Assembly: GCF_033406955.1 (NCBI RefSeq)
Contig: NZ_CP137734.1
Coordinates: 5,022,001 to 5,086,000, forward strand
Source: Streptomyces violaceoruber
GTDB taxonomy: Bacteria > Actinomycetota > Actinomycetes > Streptomycetales > Streptomycetaceae
Direction of reading: 5' to 3'
Length of the DNA: 64,000 nt
Shown here in pieces: positions 59,944 to 64,000 of the stretch (its first letter is position 1; every line of letters begins with the position of its first letter). Both the position numbers and the translations under genes were made by a program. The notes under the pieces are model-generated. The model worked only from the letters and a program-made list of their open reading frames with translations, was not told the DNA's origin and did no database searches.

Positions 59944-60174
59944 TCACCGCAGCTTGCGTGCGGCTCTTCTCAGGTCGTACTCGTGGACGATCGCCTTCGC
60001 GTGGCCGTAGGAGAGGTTGTGTTCGTGGCGGAGCCAGCTGACCTTCTCCTCGAAGCGGAAGAGGGCGGGGCCGTCCTCGACGGCGCGCAGCCAGTCGGAG
60101 ATCTCACGGCCGGTGCACTGGGGGATACGGGCGAGCAGGTTGCGATGGGTCTCCTCGGAGAAGACTTGGGACAT
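59944..60174 (-). CDS. DUF4287 family protein
   Basis: The 76-aa protein MSQVFSEETHRNLLARIPQC ... GREISDWLRAVEDG ... WLRHEHNLSYGHAKAIVHEY matches the small DUF4287 family (helical, conserved W and YGHAxAIV). Function unknown. No membrane or secretion signal. Confidence 0.8.
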   Translation of the reverse strand: MSQVFSEETHRNLLARIPQCTGREISDWLRAVEDGPALFRFEEKVSWLRHEHNLSYGHAKAIVHEYDLRRAARKLR

Positions 60175-60277
60175 CGGCGCCTCCGGGCGAAAGGGGATGT
60201 GAGCCGGTCCTTCAGGTCACCGTGCCTGAGCGTTCGCCCGTTGGCAACAGTCCCGGACGGCCGCGTACGCTCGCGCC

Positions 60278-60589
60278 GTGGTTGATACGACGCCTTTGAC
60301 CCGTGCCGTGGACGACTTCGCCGACCGTCTGCGGGCCGCCCCGCAGAGCAGGCTGCAACGCGGCGCCGCCGCCGAGGCGCTCGGCCTGGCCAGGGAGTTG
60401 GCCCGGCGCGCCCAGCTCGTGGAGGAACCCGGGGCCGAGCCCCGCGAGATGCCGGACGCGGGCATGTTCGCCGCCGCCGACCAGATCGCCGTCGCCGCAC
60501 ACGACTTGGCCCTCGTCCTGGAGGACGAGGGCCAGGTGGAGGAAGCGGCAGCGCTGGTCGAGGAGGCCCGCAAACGGGCCGGGGTCTGA
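60278..60589 (+). CDS. Small helical hypothetical protein
   Basis: The 103-aa Ala/Glu/Arg-rich protein is predicted all-helical (RAVDDFADRLRAAPQSRLQR ... GMFAAADQIAVAAHDLALVL). TACGCT at 60266-60271 lies six nt before GTG 60278, compatible with a leaderless transcript. No family recognised, though similar short proteins are common in Streptomyces. Confidence 0.65.
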   Translation: MVDTTPLTRAVDDFADRLRAAPQSRLQRGAAAEALGLARELARRAQLVEEPGAEPREMPDAGMFAAADQIAVAAHDLALVLEDEGQVEEAAALVEEARKRAGV

Positions 60590-60639
60590 TGCGGCCGGCG
60601 GGGCCGGCTCGACCGGCGTGACTGGTGCGACCGGCGCGA

Positions 60640-61449
60640 CTACAGGGACGCGATGACGCGGTCCGCCAGGATGTACACGTTCTCCTCGCCGCACGCGAAG
60701 GTCAGCGTGTAGGCACCGGAGATGCCGGAGCCGCCGAGGAGGTACGGCGTCTGGCCCGCGCCGAGCGCGGCGGCCAGGCGCTCCGCGGTCTCGCGGTGGC
60801 CCGGGGTCATGCACAGGGTGGTGCCGTCGGCGAAGACGTACACGTCGAGGGTGCCCAGCGGACCCGGCCGGACGTCGGCCAGCGCGACGCTCGACTCGGC
60901 GAGCCCCTCCAGGGTCGCCACGGTGCGGTCGTGATCGTTCACGGCCGGGGACGGGTTCGGCACGAAGTCCGGGTGCGAGGGGTGCCGGCGGCGGGCGGCG
61001 GCCAGCTCGGCGGACTCCCTGGGACCGGTGTGACCCGCGTCCTGCGCGGCCGGCTCGTCGGCGTCCGCGGCCGGCTCGGTCACCGGCTCCAGGCCCACGA
61101 GGTCCGCCTGGCGGGGCAGGAACAGCTCACTGTCGGACAGGCCGAGCAGCAGGGGCGCGTCGGACGCGTCCCGGGTCTCCTGCGCGGCCCAGAAGGCCCG
61201 CGCCTCGGCGAGCTCCCGCTCGCGCTCCTCGGCGAGCGCCTCCGCGACGGCGGCGCGTATCTCCTCGGCGTCGGCGGTGGTGCGGGCGGCGGGCACCCGG
61301 CCCCGCGTGGCGGTGGCCCGGCTCTCGGCCAGCTCGGCGCGCAAGGCGGTCACCTGGCGGCGCAGCACCAGGATGCTGCGCAGGACGGCGACGCCCACGG
61401 CGCCGGTGGCGGCCGTGGTGAGCAGCAGGGCGATCGGCATGGCGCTCAC
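60640..61449 (-). CDS. Membrane-anchored hypothetical protein
   Basis: The 269-aa protein has an N-terminal helix (MPIALLLTTAATGAVGVAVL), a short coiled coil (LRRQVTALRAELAESRATAT), an acidic linker and a C-terminal domain with ESSVALADVRPGPLGTLDVY, VFADGTTLCMTPGHRETAER and YTLTFACGEENVYILADRVI. I do not recognise the C-terminal family. GTG 61449 has GGGAG at 7 nt; ATG 61440 is an alternative. Confidence 0.75.
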   Translation of the reverse strand: MSAMPIALLLTTAATGAVGVAVLRSILVLRRQVTALRAELAESRATATRGRVPAARTTADAEEIRAAVAEALAEERERELAEARAFWAAQETRDASDAPLLLGLSDSELFLPRQADLVGLEPVTEPAADADEPAAQDAGHTGPRESAELAAARRRHPSHPDFVPNPSPAVNDHDRTVATLEGLAESSVALADVRPGPLGTLDVYVFADGTTLCMTPGHRETAERLAAALGAGQTPYLLGGSGISGAYTLTFACGEENVYILADRVIASL

Positions 61450-61743
61450 TGACGTACTCCCGGTTCAAAGTCGACCCCCGACTTCCTACATCAGCTTGAA
61501 GGGAGGACTAACCGTCTGTCAGTGCGTAACGTCACGAAACGGACAGGACTTTGGGCCCGAGAGGTAGGGGTGGGGATGGTCTGACCTGCGTAAATCCATG
61601 GGGCGGGAGAGGTAGGTCACATCCTGGGGGAGTTTGGGTCACAAAACGGCCCAGAACCCTGGGGTGAAGGGGGTTCCGGGCCGAGTCGTCACACTGGGTC
61701 CGCGCGGTGCTACTGACGGTCCCTCAGTGCCCTTCGGCGGGGG
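61450..61743. other. Intergenic region with a mismatched hairpin near the thiolase 3' end
   Basis: The 294-bp gap holds a hairpin GGCCCaGAACCC (61648-61659) / GGGTTCcGGGCC (61671-61682), a likely terminator for the thiolase gene on the minus strand, and CTTC...GAAG near 61488-61501. No reading frame is supported. Confidence 0.55.
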
Positions 61744-62964
61744 TCAGCTCAGGCGCTCGATCACCATGGCCATGCCCTGGCCGCCGCCGACGCACATGGT
61801 CTCCAGGCCGAACTGCTTGTCGTGCGTCCGCAGGGAGTTGATCAGCGTGCCCGTGATGCGGGCGCCGGTCATGCCGAAGGGGTGGCCGACGGCGATGGCG
61901 CCGCCGTTGACGTTCAGCTTCTCCAGCGGGATGCCGAGGTCGCGGTAGGAGGGGATGACCTGCGCGGCGAACGCCTCGTTGATCTCGACCAGGTCGATGT
62001 CGCCGACGCCCAGCCCGGCCCGGGACAGGGCCTGCTTGCTGGCCTCGACCGGGCCCAGGCCCATGATCTCGGGGGAGAGGCCGGAGACGCCGGTGGAGAC
62101 GATGCGGGCCAGCGGGGTCAGGCCCAGCTCGCGGGCCTTGGTGTCGCTCATGATCACGAGGGCGGCGGCGCCGTCGTTGAGCGGGCAGCAGTTGCCGGCG
62201 GTGACCAGGCCGTCGGGGCGGAAGACCGGCTTGAGGCCCTGGACGCCCTCCAGGGTGACGCCGGCCCGGGGGCCGTCGTCCTTGCTGACGACCGTGCCGT
62301 CGGGCAGGGTCACCGGGGTGATCTCGCGCTCCCAGAAGCCGTTCTTGATGGCTTCCTCGGCGAGGTTCTGGGACCGGACGCCGAACTCGTCCATGTCCTG
62401 CCGGGTGATGCCCTTGGCGCGGGCGAGGTTCTCGGCGGTCTGGCCCATCGCGATGTACGGGTCGGGGACGAGGCCGTCCTCGCGCGGGTCGTGCCAGGTG
62501 GTGCCCTCCTGCTGGGCGACCTCCGCGGTGCGGGCCTCGGCCTCGGCGAAGAGCGGGTTGCGGGTGTCCGGGAGGCTGTCGGAGTTGCCCTTGGCGAACC
62601 GGGAGACCATCTCGACGCCGGCCGAGATGAAGACGTCGCCCTCACCGGCCTTGATGGCGTGCAGGGCCATGCGGGAGGTCTGCAGGGACGAGGAGCAGTA
62701 CCGGGTGACGGTGCAGCCCGGCAGGTGGTCCATGCCCATCTCGACGGCGACGATCCGGCCGAGGTTGTTGCCCTGCTCGCCGCCGGGCAGGCCGCAGCCG
62801 AGCATCAGGTCGTCGATGTCCCGCGGGTCCAGCTCGGGCACCTTCGCGAGGGCCGCCTGGATGATCGTGGCGGCCAGGTCGTCGGCGCGCAGGTCCTTCA
62901 GGGAGCCCTTGAAGGCGCGGCCGATGGGGGAACGGGCGGCAGAGACGATCACGGCTTCGGGCAT
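61744..62964 (-). CDS. Acetyl-CoA C-acetyltransferase (thiolase)
   Basis: The 406-aa enzyme cleaves or forms acetoacetyl-CoA or longer 3-ketoacyl-CoA. The nucleophile Cys is in TVTRYCSSSLQTSRMALHAI, the second-half signature in NVNGGAIAVGHPFGMTGAR (catalytic His), and the second Cys in TMCVGGGQGMAMVIERL. N-terminus PEAVIVSAARSPIGRAFKGS is classical. ATG 62964 has GGAG at 5 nt; an adjacent in-frame GTG (62967) is less well placed. Without context it could serve beta-oxidation or polyhydroxyalkanoate-type synthesis. Confidence 0.93.
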   Translation of the reverse strand: MPEAVIVSAARSPIGRAFKGSLKDLRADDLAATIIQAALAKVPELDPRDIDDLMLGCGLPGGEQGNNLGRIVAVEMGMDHLPGCTVTRYCSSSLQTSRMALHAIKAGEGDVFISAGVEMVSRFAKGNSDSLPDTRNPLFAEAEARTAEVAQQEGTTWHDPREDGLVPDPYIAMGQTAENLARAKGITRQDMDEFGVRSQNLAEEAIKNGFWEREITPVTLPDGTVVSKDDGPRAGVTLEGVQGLKPVFRPDGLVTAGNCCPLNDGAAALVIMSDTKARELGLTPLARIVSTGVSGLSPEIMGLGPVEASKQALSRAGLGVGDIDLVEINEAFAAQVIPSYRDLGIPLEKLNVNGGAIAVGHPFGMTGARITGTLINSLRTHDKQFGLETMCVGGGQGMAMVIERLS

Positions 62965-63189
62965 CACGGCTCCAGTGGCGAGGCGGTACGGGGCGGGCAG
63001 GGGCTGGTTGGGAAGTTACCCGGCCGTATGGCCCGGGTCACGACTATGGGCATGTGACATGGACCGCAACTGTCTAAGCGCTTGCTTTTGCCGTCGGCGG
63101 TTGGGCGGTGTACTCGTGCCGGGGGTGCTGCGGCGGGCGTGCTCGGGGGCTGTGCCCCCAGCCCCCTTTCGGCCTGGACCGCCTCGCCC

Positions 63190-64000
63190 TCAAACGCCGG
63201 ACGGGCTGGACGGTTCCGCCTCCGACACCCGACGCCGTCTCCGGCGCTTCAGCAGCGCCCAGGGCCCCCGAGGCCCCGTAGGCATGGCGGCGGCGACCTC
63301 CGTACCCGCCTCGGACGCCGCCTCCGCCGCCGCGCGCGCCACCGGCAGGAAGCCCTCGCGGCGCAGCGCGTCCGGGTGCTCCTCGTCGGCCGGCCACAGG
63401 CCGAGCGCGGCGCACACCGAGGGCAGTACCGCCATCGCGGCCGTGGCGTACCCCTCGGCGGAGGGGTGGTAGTTGTCGGGGCCGAAGAGCTCCCGCGGGT
63501 TCTGCGCGAACTCCGGACCCAGCAGGTCGCCCAGCGACACCGTGCGCCCGCCCTGCTCGACGGCGCCGATGGTCTGTGCCGCCGCGAGCTGCCGTGAGGC
63601 CCGCCGGGCCAGCCAGCGCAGCGGCTGCCGCACCCGCTCGATCGTGCCCAGGTCCGGACAGGTGCCGACCACCACCTCCGCACCGGCCGTGCGCAGCCGC
63701 CGTACCGCCGAGGACAGGTGCCGCACCGAGCGGGTCGCCGGCATCCGGTGGGTGACGTCGTTGGCGCCGACCATGATCACGCAGATGTCGGGCACCCGGT
63801 CCGGCTCGGCGAGCACCAGCGCCACCTGCCGGTCCAGGTCGTCCGAGCACGCCCCCGGTTGGGCGACCGACCCCAGCCGCACCGGCCGCTCCGCCACCGC
63901 CGCGAGCCCGGACGCCAGCAGCGCGCCCGGCGTCTGCCCGGCCCGGTGCACGCCCTGCCCGGCGGCCGTGGAGTCGCCCAGCATCATCAGCCGCAGCGGC
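63190..64000 (-). CDS. SGNH/GDSL-family hydrolase (5' end outside window)
   Basis: At least 270 aa. The reading starts at the edge with PLRLMMLGDSTAAGQGVHRA, the GDS nucleophile block; VIMVGANDVTHRMPA is the block III Gly-x-Asn; DNYHPSAEGY carries the catalytic Asp-x-x-His-like pair. The C-terminal ~60 residues (ARAAAEAASEAGTE ... LLKRRRRRRVSE) are basic and not part of the fold. Likely an esterase or lipase; residues before PLR probably lie beyond 64000. Confidence 0.85.
   Translation of the reverse strand, partial: PLRLMMLGDSTAAGQGVHRAGQTPGALLASGLAAVAERPVRLGSVAQPGACSDDLDRQVALVLAEPDRVPDICVIMVGANDVTHRMPATRSVRHLSSAVRRLRTAGAEVVVGTCPDLGTIERVRQPLRWLARRASRQLAAAQTIGAVEQGGRTVSLGDLLGPEFAQNPRELFGPDNYHPSAEGYATAAMAVLPSVCAALGLWPADEEHPDALRREGFLPVARAAAEAASEAGTEVAAAMPTGPRGPWALLKRRRRRRVSEAEPSSPSGV

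Overview
The window looks like chromosomal core from a high-GC actinomycete, almost certainly a Streptomyces close to S. coelicolor. The support is very high GC at third codon positions, frequent GTG starts, ATGA/GTGA stop-start overlaps, long perfect hairpins between genes, and two Streptomyces signatures. These are a tRNA-Leu(UAA) with the bldA sequence at 55426-55512 and an rpf gene behind a ydaO-type (c-di-AMP) leader. The gene order ppc - pth/rplY/prs/glmU - mfd - P450/rpf pair/eno/divIC/ppx/ndh/cfa - bldA agrees with what I recall of the S. coelicolor chromosome; no database was searched.

Layout. 1-6.1 kb: a truncated acetyltransferase, a LuxR-type response regulator, the tamR/tam pair (MarR regulator and trans-aconitate methyltransferase) with operator-like repeats between them, a glyoxalase-fold protein, and a desaturase - TetR - CoA-transferase operon with tandem operators. 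6.4-14.05 kb: housekeeping, with ppc on the plus strand and pth, rplY (L25), prs and glmU on the minus strand, ending at tRNA-Gln(UUG). 14.08-14.8 kb: a gene wrecked by several frameshifts. 14.9-22.6 kb: an orphan histidine kinase, then a four-gene accessory locus with toxin/immunity-type domains (SUKH-3 protein, YwqJ-like deaminase, WHH-nuclease-like/SUKH fusion, giant Pro/Ala-rich YrhB/deaminase/SUKH-4 fusion), then a DivIVA-like coiled-coil protein. 22.6-23.6 kb: a fused, decayed DUF485/Na+ symporter pair split by a 288-bp TnpB-derived fragment carrying a 22-bp perfect inverted repeat.

24.1-31.6 kb: a MacB/FtsX-type ABC exporter, a degenerate minisatellite, and mfd. 31.7-38.9 kb: a small antitoxin-like protein, exported or lipid-anchored proteins (one an HNH nuclease), an HTH-methylase-specificity fusion with an altered catalytic motif, and a membrane protein coupled to a soluble Ser/Thr kinase. 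39-50 kb: a SurA-like lipoprotein, mazG-P450, two resuscitation-promoting factors (the second behind the c-di-AMP leader), eno, divIC, DUF501, ppx, ndh with a Rex operator, and cfa. 51.5-55 kb: a second MacB/FtsX exporter paralogous to the first. 55.4 kb: bldA. 55.5-64 kb: small membrane proteins, a lipoprotein, an ammonium-transporter tail remnant, pobA with an operator, a Bax inhibitor-1-like protein, small conserved proteins, a thiolase and a truncated SGNH hydrolase.

Common themes are central carbon flux (PEP carboxylase, enolase, aconitate detoxification), redox control (Rex/ndh), cell-wall exit from dormancy (Rpf, c-di-AMP) and development (bldA). I read no in-frame TTA codon in the intact genes here, so bldA's targets appear to lie elsewhere. 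The most novel material is the SUKH/deaminase/WHH locus at 16.3-21.5 kb.
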